DNA of 64,000 nucleotides from the NCBI GenBank assembly GCA_024362935.1, contig JANCRA010000028.1:4996501-5060500 (forward strand), written 5' to 3'. The position numbers and the translations under genes were made by a program. Below are positions 46,516-58,499 of this stretch, piece after piece; the stretch's first letter is position 1; each line of letters starts with the position of its first letter. Below the pieces are notes generated by a model. The model did not search any database, was not told the origin of the DNA, and saw only the letters and a list, made by a program, of their open reading frames with translations. Origin of the DNA: Setophaga petechia (lineage: Eukaryota; Chordata; Aves; Passeriformes; Parulidae).

Positions 46516-48332
46516 TGCCCGGCTGGAGCCCCTGCAGCACCCAGTCACCGAGTCCCACGCAGGACCGAGGGCCGGAAAAATAAACCAGCCACCAACCCAT
46601 TGCGGGCTGTCACGACTGGTCCTTGTTAGCAACTGCGGCTAAAGAAACCTCTTGGCAAAAGGGGAAATCAGAGTGTTCCCTCCTGCCTTGGTCAAGGTTT
46701 TGATGCCTCTCCTCCATGTAGGTGGTTTTGTGTCTTCAAGCTCAGGCTGGAGTACTGCTAGGAGTGGCTTTAGCAAGGCGAGAAATGCAACAGTGAACCA
46801 ACAGCTGCCCTTTCCAACTGACAAAGCAACTTGGGTTCACCTGAAGTGCCGCAAGGGCCCGTGTGTGCGTTCCAAGGGCCACCGGGTGGCAGGAACAGAG
46901 ACCTTGCTCCTCTCCAAAGCTGTAGAACAGTTAGCAGTGGCAAAATGTGATTTTGGGTTAAGCCCTGACAAAATTGTTCCTCATTCGTCCCCAGAAATGG
47001 GAAGCTGGGCTGGGCCTTTGACCTGCTGGGACTGCAGCGTTGTCAGTCATAGGCATGGAGCCCACGGGAAATGCTGAGGTGCTGGAGTCATTCCCATCAT
47101 GCTGGGACCATTGTACCACCCCACCCCACTCCACCATCCCCCCCCCAAAAATAAAAAATCACGGTTTGCCCTGAAATGGCAGCTCCTCCTCACCCTGTTG
47201 GTCATTATGAGGGGACATTGGGCTCTGGCTGGGGGTGGAAAAGCTCCCAAAGGGCCTTGAACTCCTGCGGGAATTGGTCCAGCAAGGAGGTGGCACTGAG
47301 CCTTTCAGGGAATTGTGGGGAAAGAGAAGGTCCCCTCTGAGCCTCCTTTTGTCCAGGATGACAGAAACTGTGCTTGGAATGACCGCCTTTGTTTGTATTT
47401 ACAGAACCTGAGACGCACAGTGAGTGCTTCTGGGGAGGAGGGAGGTGTGTGGGGTATGCAGCCAACAAATAACGATGGTTAGTAATGGTTTTGTTGACCA
47501 ACAGTGTAAAGGCCATTGCCATGGGCCTCATGGAGCTCATGGGCTCAGCAGCCACAGTCCCTGTGGAGATCAAGTCTGCCAGGCTCTCTGTGGGTGTCTG
47601 ACACTCAGCTCAGCCCTCCGCGGCTCTGTAGCCCTGCCAGGGCCAGCAGGGTCCCGATGCCCAAAGGCACACAAAGCATCCTCCCAGCACAAGCTGAGCC
47701 ACTCAGGGTGGCAGAATCCTGTGGCAATTCAGCTCTCTGAGCATCCTCTCTGCTTTTAGATGGTCCCAGTGCCCTTGTCCCACAGACATTGGCTCTGCCA
47801 AGTACCACTGCCTTCTCTAGGTGCTGACGGGCATCAAACAGTGGAGGCACTGTGCTGTGAGGGACAGCGATCTTTTATTTGGGGTGGCTGGGGACAAGCT
47901 GGACCAGAATAAATAGCCATGAGATGTGGCTTTGGATGGGATTCATCCCGATATGTCCCAGTGGGATCCCCTTCAAACATGTAGCCAAGGTCCTGAAAGC
48001 CCAAGGAGGTCCATGCTGGCTCAGGGCTCTCCAGCTGTATGTGACTTGAAAGGAAGGCTTTGGAACTATCCAGGAAACTCCATCCTTTCAATCAAACCAT
48101 GATAGCAGGAAAAATGAAGGGAAGGTCATCGTGGGCACTACTGGGAAGTGATGGAAAGACACAACAGCCAGCCATGGGGGGAGGCGGGGCCATGATGGCA
48201 CCCAGGGGAGGAGCCCTGCGGAGGGGCAGGTCTGTGGTGTCACACACTGTCCTGGCCACAGCACTGTGACATCATTGTGCCTATATGCCTATATAATCCG
48301 GGCCAGCCCCCGCAGCTGCCAGTGCAGTTGCG
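46516..48332 (+). other. Spacer 10: poly(A) signal and non-coding spacer
   Basis: AATAAA at 46579-46584. Carries the G form of the variant near 46807. No gene seen. Confidence 0.75.
48267..48297 (+). promoter_or_regulatory. Core promoter of copy 11 (CRE-like + TATA)
   Basis: TGACATCA at 48267-48274 and TATATAAT at 48290-48297, upstream of the ATG at 48333. Confidence 0.7.
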
Positions 48333-51300
48333 ATGGTGCGTGCCGGAGCCATGGGTGACGGTTACGCACCTTTGACTGCGCTTGTCCTGCTGCTGGCCGC
48401 CGTGGCTGTCTGCTGGGCCCTTGGCCTCTGGCAGCCATGGAGGCGGCAAGCAGGGACAGCCAAGAGGCGCAAGCGCCCCGGGGTCCGGCCCAGAGGCTCA
48501 CGCAGGAACCGGGGAGCCCCTGCGGCTCCCAGGCCCTGCAGGCCTCGGGCCACCCCTCGCAAGCGGCCAGGTGCTCCCGCCAGCACCCTGGGCAGCTCCT
48601 GCAGCTGCGGCCCCTGCGTGGCAGTGGGCCGAGAGCTGCAGGAACTGATGCAGCTGCTCTGGGCTGGCAGTGGGACATCTGAGCCGCTCTACTCTGGGAT
48701 GTGGCGGGCCCTGTGGAAAGAGCTGCGGGAGCTGGTGAGGCGAGGCCACCTGCCCTGCTGTGGCTCGTCCCGCTCCCCCAGGCGCCGCCATCCCATGAGG
48801 AGGCAGCTCCCAGGAAGAGTCTCCATCCCTGGGAGGGCCTCGAGCCTTGCAAGGATGGCACGGCAGACGACACCCGCCATCCTTGCAAGAAGCTCAGGCT
48901 GTCAGAGATCCTCCATCCTGCCAGGAGCCTCGGCTACCTCTGACAGCCTCCATCCTTCAGAGAGGCTCAGTGAGACCTGTCAGCCTGCAGCAAGTGCAGA
49001 GCCCGCGGACAGGTCTCCCGGCTCCCTTGGACCCCTGGACTTGGACAAGACGGGCGCAACCCTGAGCGTTGTCGTGGCCAGGGAAAGCCCGCGAGTCCAA
49101 GTGGGAGCCCAGCCCGATGCAGGGGAGCCATCTCAGGAGCAGGTGGCTCGGGAGCAGCAAGCGTCCTGCAGCCGGCACTTGTCGGCCCACAGCTGCCAGG
49201 ACGCTGTGCCGGCTGTGCCAGCGGGCTGCAGCCCGTGCCGGGTGGAGGAGACGAGCCTCGAGACACCTGGGCACCTCCATCTCGAGGAAGCTGCTCCGAA
49301 ACAGCCACCGACTGCCAAGGAGGCCCTAATAGAAGGTGAGATCTTCTGAGGAGCTGTCTGCAGCTCCCCTGGGGCTCTTCAGGGCCATTGCCAGGCCAGG
49401 CCCTCTGAGAGCAGCCTAGTCCCTGGCTGTTCTCAGTGCCTCTGATGGCTTCAAAAATCCCCTGCGTGGTTTGCAGCTGCTCCTGGGACCCCCCTGCGCG
49501 ACAGCTCGGGCTGCAGCCCCGGCCGCGCACAAGAGCAGAGCGCAGGCCACGAGGCCGGGGCCAGCGCCGGTGCCGCCGTGCCCCCCTGCAGCGGGGCTCC
49601 TGCAGCCGCCTGTGCGCGCTGCCCGGGCCCGGCCGTGCCGCTCGCCAGCCCCTCGGCTGCAGGGCGGTGGCCGCTGCCCGGCGCGCGGCAGGGAGCAGGT
49701 GAGAGCAGCGCGGCCCGCGGGGGCCGGCCCCTGCCCTGGCGGGCACTGGGCGGGGGGGGGGTTCCTGGGCGCAGCGCTGACGCCTCGCTCTCGGCCTTTT
49801 GCAGGGCAAAAGAAGGAGCTGCAGGAGCTCTACCAGCTGGGCCCGCAGCTGGGCAGGGGCGGCTTCGGCACCGTTTTCGCGGGCAGCCGCCTGGCGGACG
49901 GTAGCCCGGTAAGTGGGCGGCACGGGCGGGCGCGGGCGGAGGCTCCGGGCCGGGGCTGGGCGGGGCTGGAGCTCAGCCCCCTGTGTCCGTGCCTTGCAGG
50001 TGGCTCTCAAGCGCGTGGCCCGGGAGAGCGTCCTGCGCTGGGACGAGCGCGTGAGTGAGCGGGGCCAGCGGGCCGGGGCGGGCCGGGGCGGGCAGGGATA
50101 AGGCCGGGGAGGGCCCCGAGGGAGGGCGCCGAGGCACGGCGGGGGCGGCGGGCGTGGGCTCAGCGCGCGAGGCGCAGCACGGCGGGCCCGCGGATGCCGA
50201 ACGCCGGGGCCGGCTCCAGGCGGGGGGACAGCTGCCAAGCGTGCCCTGGGCGGGAGGGATCCCGAGCAGCACGGAGGCTGCCCGAGGGGGCACCGGGGCA
50301 TGCCGGGCAGGGGGCAATGGAGGCACAGAGCAGCACCAGGCCTAGCGCAGGCAATGTCTCGTCCTCGCAGCCCGACGGCACCCGTGTTCCGCTGGAGATC
50401 GTGCTGATGGAGAAGGTGGGCTCCGGCTGCCGCAGCATCATCCAGCTCCTGGACTGGTTCGAGCTGCCTGACAGCTTCGTGCTGGTCCTGGAGCGTCCGG
50501 GGCGATCGCGGGATCTGCTGGAGCTGCTGCGGGAGCAGCAGTTCCTGAGCGAGGAGGCGGCGCGCTGGCTTTTCTGCCAGGTGCTGGAGGCCGTGTGGCA
50601 CTGCACCGCCTGCGGCGTCTGGCACGGCGACATCAAGGCGGAGAACCTCCTCGTGGACCCGGACACTGGCAGCCTGAAGCTCATCGACTTCGGTTGCGGC
50701 ACCTTCTTCCACGGCCACACCTGCAGGGATGTTGCCGGTGAGCCCGCGGCCCGGGCCCTGCTGCCTCTGCCAGGCACTGCACCGTGCCATTCCCTCCTGG
50801 GCTGTGGGTGCGGCATTCAGCCGGCTGCCGGCTGCCCCGTGCCCCGGGGCAGGTGCTGTGCCCCAGGAGCCGGCTGCTGGCCTTGCCGACAGAGGGGGGG
50901 GGCTGCAAAAGCCAGGCCCCGGCCCCTCGGCTTGGCAGGCCTGCTTGGGCTTGGGCCGCTCTTCTGGCCTTCTCTGCCTTGCAGAGCGCTTTCCTGGCTT
51001 TGGCCAATTGCCTGCGGGTGCCGGGTGGCCTTGGGGGAAGTTGTGGCCGCAGGTGCGGGCCCTGCCTCTGGCAGGAGGCCGGCGCCAGGCTCTGGAAGGC
51101 AGCAGCCTGCGCCCGACCAGCGCCGCCTGTCTCCCCTAGGAACACGGATGTACTGCTCGCCCGAGTGGATCCGCCTGGGCTTCTACCACAAGGAGCCGGC
51201 GACCATCTGGTCCCTGGGCGTGCTGCTCTATGTCATGGTCTGCGGGTGCTTCCCCTTCCGGGACGACCATGACATCGTGTGGGGGCAGCTCTTCTTCTGG

Positions 51301-51599
51301 CGGCAGGTGTCTCCAGGTTGGTGTGGGCCTCAAGCACGCTGGGCTGGAGGAGGTGGCCGTGTCCTGCCGTGCCGCTGTCCCGCCAAGGGCAGCTCTGAGC
51401 ACTCGCAGCCTGGCCCGGCTTCTGCGGGCACTGCCGGGCGCGGCCGGGCAGGAGCCTCGTGCCAGTGAGCGGCGCTTTCTGCCTTCTCTCCCCAGAGTGC
51501 CAGCACCTGATCACCTGGTGTTTGGGCAAGCACCCCCTGGACCGGGCCAATCTGGAGGACATCTGGCGCCACCCTTGGGTGTGGGGCGGGCGCCTTTGA
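48333..51599 (+). CDS. PIM1-like serine/threonine kinase, copy 11
   Basis: Exons: 48333-49335, 49477-49698, 49805-49908, 50000-50050, 50371-50737, 51140-51316, 51496-51599. The frame is intact, 675 residues, with Pro181, Ala540 and GCG at Ala603, the same states as copy 6. Intron 2 has a ten-G run (near 49752) where most copies have nine; only copy 10 shares this, consistent with copies 10 and 11 being a related pair. Confidence 0.88.
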
Positions 51600-53416
51600 T
51601 GCCCGGCTGGAGCCCCTGCAGCACCCAGTCACCGAGTCCCACGCAGGACCGAGGGCCGGAAAAATAAACCAGCCACCAACCCATTGCGGGCTGTCACGAC
51701 TGGTCCTTGTTAGCAACTGCGGCTAAAGAAACCTCTTGGCAAAAGGGGAAATCAGAGTGTTCCCTCCTGCCTTGGTCAAGGTTTTGATGCCTCTCCTCCA
51801 TGTAGGTGGTTTTGTGTCTTCAAGCTCAGGCTGGAGTACTGCTAGGAGTGGCTTTAGCAAGGCGAGAAATGCAACAGTGAACCAACAGCTGCCCTTTCCA
51901 ACTGACAAAGCAACTTGGGTTCACCTGAAGTGCCGCAAGGGCCCGTGTGTGCGTTCCAAGGGCCACCGGGTGGCAGGAACAGAGACCTTGCTCCTCTCCA
52001 AAGCTGTAGAACAGTTAGCAGTGGCAAAATGTGATTTTGGGTTAAGCCCTGACAAAATTGTTCCTCATTCGTCCCCAGAAATGGGAAGCTGGGCTGGGCC
52101 TTTGACCTGCTGGGACTGCAGCGTTGTCAGTCATAGGCATGGAGCCCACGGGAAATGCTGAGGTGCTGGAGTCATTCCCATCATGCTGGGACCATTGTAC
52201 CACCCCACCCCACTCCACCATCCCCCCCCCAAAAATAAAAAATCACGGTTTGCCCTGAAATGGCAGCTCCTCCTCACCCTGTTGGTCATTATGAGGGGAC
52301 ATTGGGCTCTGGCTGGGGGTGGAAAAGCTCCCAAAGGGCCTTGAACTCCTGCGGGAATTGGTCCAGCAAGGAGGTGGCACTGAGCCTTTCAGGGAATTGT
52401 GGGGAAAGAGAAGGTCCCCTCTGAGCCTCCTTTTGTCCAGGATGACAGAAACTGTGCTTGGAATGACCGCCTTTGTTTGTATTTACAGAACCTGAGACGC
52501 ACAGTGAGTGCTTCTGGGGAGGAGGGAGGTGTGTGGGGTATGCAGCCAACAAATAACGATGGTTAGTAATGGTTTTGTTGACCAACAGTGTAAAGGCCAT
52601 TGCCATGGGCCTCATGGAGCTCATGGGCTCAGCAGCCACAGTCCCTGTGGAGATCAAGTCTGCCAGGCTCTCTGTGGGTGTCTGACACTCAGCTCAGCCC
52701 TCCGCGGCTCTGTAGCCCTGCCAGGGCCAGCAGGGTCCCGATGCCCAAAGGCACACAAAGCATCCTCCCAGCACAAGCTGAGCCACTCAGGGTGGCAGAA
52801 TCCTGTGGCAATTCAGCTCTCTGAGCATCCTCTCTGCTTTTAGATGGTCCCAGTGCCCTTGTCCCACAGACATTGGCTCTGCCAAGTACCACTGCCTTCT
52901 CTAGGTGCTGACGGGCATCAAACAGTGGAGGCACTGTGCTGTGAGGGACAGCGATCTTTTATTTGGGGTGGCTGGGGACAAGCTGGACCAGAATAAATAG
53001 CCATGAGATGTGGCTTTGGATGGGATTCATCCCGATATGTCCCAGTGGGATCCCCTTCAAACATGTAGCCAAGGTCCTGAAAGCCCAAGGAGGTCCATGC
53101 TGGCTCAGGGCTCTCCAGCTGTATGTGACTTGAAAGGAAGGCTTTGGAACTATCCAGGAAACTCCATCCTTTCAATCAAACCATGATAGCAGGAAAAATG
53201 AAGGGAAGGTCATCGTGGGCACTACTGGGAAGTGATGGAAAGACACAACAGCCAGCCATGGGGGGAGGCGGGGCCATGATGGCACCCAGGGGAGGAGCCC
53301 TGCGGAGGGGCAGGTCTGTGGTGTCACACACTGTCCTGGCCACAGCACTGTGACATCATTGTGCCTATATGCCTATATAATCCGGGCCAGCCCCCGCAGC
53401 TGCCAGTGCAGTTGCG
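51600..53416 (+). other. Spacer 11: poly(A) signal and non-coding spacer
   Basis: AATAAA at 51663-51668. Carries the G form of the variant near 51891. No gene seen. Confidence 0.75.
53351..53381 (+). promoter_or_regulatory. Core promoter of copy 12 (CRE-like + TATA)
   Basis: TGACATCA at 53351-53358 and TATATAAT at 53374-53381, upstream of the ATG at 53417. Confidence 0.7.
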
Positions 53417-56400
53417 ATGGTGCGTGCCGGAGCCATGGGTGACGGTTACGCACCTTTGACTGCGCTTGTCCTGCTGCTGGCCGCCGTGGCTGTCTGCTGG
53501 GCCCTTGGCCTCTGGCAGCCATGGAGGCGGCAAGCAGGGACAGCCAAGAGGCGCAAGCGCCCCGGGGTCCGGCCCAGAGGCTCACGCAGGAACCGGGGAG
53601 CCCCTGCGGCTCCCAGGCCCTGCAGGCCTCGGGCCACCCCTCGCAAGCGGCCAGGTGCTCCCGCCAGCACCCTGGGCAGCTCCTGCAGCTGCGGCCCCTG
53701 CGTGGCAGTGGGCCGAGAGCTGCAGGAACTGATGCAGCTGCTCTGGGCTGGCAGTGGGACATCTGAGCCGCTCTACTCTGGGATGTGGCGGGCCCTGTGG
53801 AAAGAGCTGCGGGAGCTGGTGAGGCGAGGCCACCTGCCCTGCTGTGGCTCGTCCCGCTCCCCCAGGCGCCGCCATCCCATGAGGAGGCAGCTCCCAGGAA
53901 GAGTCTCCATCCCTGGGAGGGCCTCGAGCCTTGCAAGGATGGCACGGCAGACGACACACGCCATCCTTGCAAGAAGCTCAGGCTGTCAGAGATCCTCAAT
54001 CCTGCCAGGAGCCTCGGCTACCTCTGACAGCCTCCATCCTTCAGAGAGGCTCAGTGAGACCTGTCAGCCTGCAGCAAGTGCAGAGCCCGCGGACAGGTCT
54101 CCCGGCTCCCTTGGACCCCTGGACTTGGACAAGACGGGCGCAACCCTGAGCGTTGTCGTGGCCAGGGAAAGCCCGCGAGTCCAAGTGGGAGCCCAGCCCG
54201 ATGCAGGGGAGCCATCTCAGGAGCAGGTGGCTCGGGAGCAGCAAGCGTCCTGCAGCCGGCACTTGTCGGCCCACAGCTGCCAGGACGCTGTGCCGGCTGT
54301 GCCAGCGGGCTGCAGCCCGTGCCGGGTGGAGGAGACGAGCCTCGAGACACCTGGGCACCTCCATCTCGAGGAAGCTGCTCCGAAACAGCCACCGACTGCC
54401 AAGGAGGCCCTAATAGAAGGTGAGATCTTCTGAGGAGCTGTCTGCAGCTCCCCTGGGGCTCTTCAGGGCCATTGCCAGGCCAGGCCCTCTGAGAGCAGCC
54501 TAGTCCCTGGCTGTTCTCAGTGCCTCTGATGGCTTCAAAAATCCCCTGCGTGGTTTGCAGCTGCTCCTGGGACCCCCCTGCGCGACAGCTCGGGCTGCAG
54601 CCCCGGCCGCGCACAAGAGCAGAGCGCAGGCCACGAGGCCGGGGCCAGCGCCGGTGCCGCCGTGCCCCCCTGCAGCGGGGCTCCTGCAGCCGCCTGTGCG
54701 CGCTGCCCGGGCCCGGCCGTGCCGCTCGCCAGCCCCTCGGCTGCAGGGCGGTGGCCGCTGCCCGGCGCGCGGCAGGGAGCAGGTGAGAGCAGCGCGGCCC
54801 GCGGGGGCCGGCCCCTGCCCTGGCGGGCACTGGGCGGGGGGGGGTTCCTGGGCGCAGCGCTGACGCCTCGCTCTCGGCCTTTTGCAGGGCAAAAGAAGGA
54901 GCTGCAGGAGCTCTACCAGCTGGGCCCGCAGCTGGGCAGGGGCGGCTTCGGCACCGTTTTCGCGGGCAGCCGCCTGGCGGACGGTAGCCCGGTAAGTGGG
55001 CGGCACGGGCGGGCGCGGGCGGAGGCTCCGGGCCGGGGCTGGGCGGGGCTGGAGCTCAGCCCCCTGTGTCCGTGCCTTGCAGGTGGCTCTCAAGCGCGTG
55101 GCCCGGGAGAGCGTCCTGCGCTGGGACGAGCGCGTGAGTGAGCGGGGCCAGCGGGCCGGGGCGGGCCGGGGCGGGCAGGGATAAGGCCGGGGAGGGCCCC
55201 GAGGGAGGGCGCCGAGGCACGGCGGGGGCGGCGGGCGTGGGCTCAGCGCGCGAGGCGCAGCACGGCGGGCCCGCGGATGCCGAACGCCGGGGCCGGCTCC
55301 AGGCGGGGGGACAGCTGCCAAGCGTGCCCTGGGCGGGAGGGATCCCGAGCAGCACGGAGGCTGCCCGAGGGGGCACCGGGGCATGCCGGGCAGGGGGCAA
55401 TGGAGGCACAGAGCAGCACCAGGCCTAGCGCAGGCAATGTCTCGTCCTCGCAGCCCGACGGCACCCGTGTTCCGCTGGAGATCGTGCTGATGGAGAAGGT
55501 GGGCTCCGGCTGCCGCAGCATCATCCAGCTCCTGGACTGGTTCGAGCTGCCTGACAGCTTCGTGCTGGTCCTGGAGCGTCCGGGGCGATCGCGGGATCTG
55601 CTGGAGCTGCTGCGGGAGCAGCAGTTCCTGAGCGAGGAGGCGGCGCGCTGGCTTTTCTGCCAGGTGCTGGAGGCCGTGTGGCACTGCACCACCTGCGGCG
55701 TCTGGCACGGCGACATCAAGGCGGAGAACCTCCTCGTGGACCCGGACACTGGCAGCCTGAAGCTCATCGACTTCGGTTGCGGCACCTTCTTCCACGGCCA
55801 CACCTGCAGGGATGTTGCCGGTGAGCCCGCGGCCCGGGCCCTGCTGCCTCTGCCAGGCACTGCACCGTGCCATTCCCTCCTGGGCTGTGGGTGCGGCATT
55901 CAGCCGGCTGCCGGCTGCCCCGTGCCCCGGGGCAGGTGCTGTGCCCCAGGAGCCGGCTGCTGGCCTTGCCGACAGAGGGGGGGGGCTGCAAAAGCCAGGC
56001 CCCGGCCCCTCGGCTTGGCAGGCCTGCTTGGGCTTGGGCCGCTCTTCTGGCCTTCTCTGCCTTGCAGAGCGCTTTCCTGGCTTTGGCCAATTGCCTGCGG
56101 GTGCCGGGTGGCCTTGGGGGAAGTTGTGGCCGCAGGTGCGGGCCCTGCCTCTGGCAGGAGGCCGGCGCCAGGCTCTGGAAGGCAGCAGCCTGCGCCCGAC
56201 CAGCGCCGCCTGTCTCCCCTAGGAACACGGATGTACTGCTCGCCCGAGTGGATCCGCCTGGGCTTCTACCACAAGGAGCCGGCGACCATCTGGTCCCTGG
56301 GCGTGCTGCTCTATGTCATGGTCTGCGGGTGCTTCCCCTTCCGGGACGACCATGACATCGTGTGGGGGCAGCTCTTCTTCTGGCGGCAGGTGTCTCCAGG

Positions 56401-56682
56401 TTGGTGTGGGCCTCAAGCACGCTGGGCTGGAGGAGGTGGCCGTGTCCTGCCGTGCCGCTGTCCCGCCAAGGGCAGCTCTGAGCACTCGCAGCCTGGCCCG
56501 GCTTCTGCGGGCACTGCCGGGCGCGGCCGGGCAGGAGCCTCGTGCCAGTGAGCGGCGCTTTCTGCCTTCTCTCCCCAGAGTGCCAGCACCTGATCACCTG
56601 GTGTTTGGGCAAGCACCCCCTGGACCGGGCCAATCTGGAGGACATCTGGCGCCACCCTTGGGTGTGGGGCGGGCGCCTTTGA
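53417..56682 (+). CDS. PIM1-like serine/threonine kinase, copy 12 (His181, Thr540)
   Basis: Exons: 53417-54419, 54561-54782, 54888-54991, 55083-55133, 55454-55820, 56223-56399, 56579-56682. The frame is open throughout, 675 residues. It combines His181 and the TCA serine codon (as in copies 5, 8 and 10) with Thr540 (near 55691), which elsewhere occurs only in copy 4. GCG is present at Ala603. The mixed marker set points to gene conversion or unequal exchange inside the array. Confidence 0.88.
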
Positions 56683-58499
56683 TGCCCGGCTGGAGCCCCT
56701 GCAGCACCCAGTCACCGAGTCCCACGCAGGACCGAGGGCCGGAAAAATAAACCAGCCACCAACCCATTGCGGGCTGTCACGACTGGTCCTTGTTAGCAAC
56801 TGCGGCTAAAGAAACCTCTTGGCAAAAGGGGAAATCAGAGTGTTCCCTCCTGCCTTGGCCAAGGTTTTGATGCCTCTCCTCCATGTAGGTGGTTTTGTGT
56901 CTTCAAGCTCAGGCTGGAGTACTGCTAGGAGTGGCTTTAGCAAGGCGAGAAATGCAACAGTGAACCAACAGCTTCCCTTTCCAACTGACAAAGCAACTTG
57001 GGTTCACCTGAAGTGCCGCAAGGGCCCGTGTGTGCGTTCCAAGGGCCACCGGGTGGCAGGAACAGAGACCTCGCTCCTCTCCAAAGCTGTAGAACAGTTA
57101 GCAGTGGCAAAATGTGATTTTGGGTTAAGCCCTGACAAAATTGTTCCTCATTCGTCCCCAGAAATGGGAAGCTGGGCTGGGCCTTTGACCTGCTGGGACT
57201 GCAGCGTTGTCAGTCATAGGCATGGAGCCCACGGGAAATGCTGAGGTGCTGGAGTCATTCCCATCATGCTGGGACCATTGTACCACCCCACCCCACTCCA
57301 CCATCCCCCCCCCAAAAATAAAAAATCACGGTTTGCCCTGAAATGGCAGCTCCTCCTCACCCTGTTGGTCATTATGAGGGGACATTGGGCTCTGGCTGGG
57401 GGTGGAAAAGCTCCCAAAGGGCCTTGAACTCCTGCGGGAATTGGTCCAGCAAGGAGGTGGCACTGAGCCTTTCAGGGAATTGTGGGGAAAGAGAAGGTCC
57501 CCTCTGAGCCTCCTTTTGTCCAGGATGACAGAAACTGTGCTTGGAATGACCGCCTTTGTTTGTATTTACAGAACCTGAGACGCACAGTGAGTGCTTCTGG
57601 GGAGGAGGGAGGTGTGTGGGGTATGCAGCCAACAAATAACGATGGTTAGTAATGGTTTTGTTGACCAACAGTGTAAAGGCCATTGCCATGGGCCTCATGG
57701 AGCTCATGGGCTCAGCAGCCACAGTCCCTGTGGAGATCAAGTCTGCCAGGCTCTCTGTGGGTGTCTGACACTCAGCTCAGCCCTCCGCGGCTCTGTAGCC
57801 CCGCCAGGGCCAGCAGGGTCCCGATGCCCAAAGGCACACAAAGCATCCTCCCAGCACAGGCTGAGCCACTCAGGGTGGCAGAATCCTGTGGCAATTCAGC
57901 TCTCTGAGCATCCTCTCTGCTTTTAGACGGTCCCAGTGCCCTTGTCCCACAGACATTGGCTCTGCCAAGTACCACTGCCTTCTCTAGGTGCTGACGGGCA
58001 TCAAACAGTGGAGGCACTGTGCTGTGAGGGACAGCGATCTTTTATTTGGGGTGGCTGGGGACAAGCTGGACCAGAATAAATAGCCATGAGATGTGGCTTT
58101 GGATGGGATTCATCCCGATATGTCCCAGTGGGATCCCCTTCAAACATGTAGCCAAGGTCCTGAAAGCCCAAGGAGGTCCATGCTGGCTCAGGGCTCTCCA
58201 GCTGTATGTGACTTGAAAGGAAGGCTTTGGAACTATCCAGGAAACTCCATCCTTTCAATCAAACCATGATAGCAGGAAAAATGAAGGGAAGGTCATCGTG
58301 GGCACTACTGGGAAGTGATGGAAAGACACAACAGCCAGCCATGGGGGGAGGCGGGGCCATGATGGCACCCAGGGGAGGAGCCCTGCGGAGGGGCAGGTCT
58401 GTGGTGTCACACACTGTCCTGGCCACAGCACTGTGACATCATTGTGCCTATATGCCTATATAATCCGGGCCAGCCCCCGCAGCTGCCAGTGCAGTTGCG
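56683..58499 (+). other. Spacer 12: poly(A) signal and spacer with several variants
   Basis: AATAAA at 56746-56751. Variants near 56859 and 57072 are shared with spacer 13, and those near 57072 and 57802 with spacer 3. Private changes lie near 57859 and 57928. No gene seen. Confidence 0.75.
58434..58464 (+). promoter_or_regulatory. Core promoter of copy 13 (CRE-like + TATA)
   Basis: TGACATCA at 58434-58441 and TATATAAT at 58457-58464, upstream of the ATG at 58500. Confidence 0.7.
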
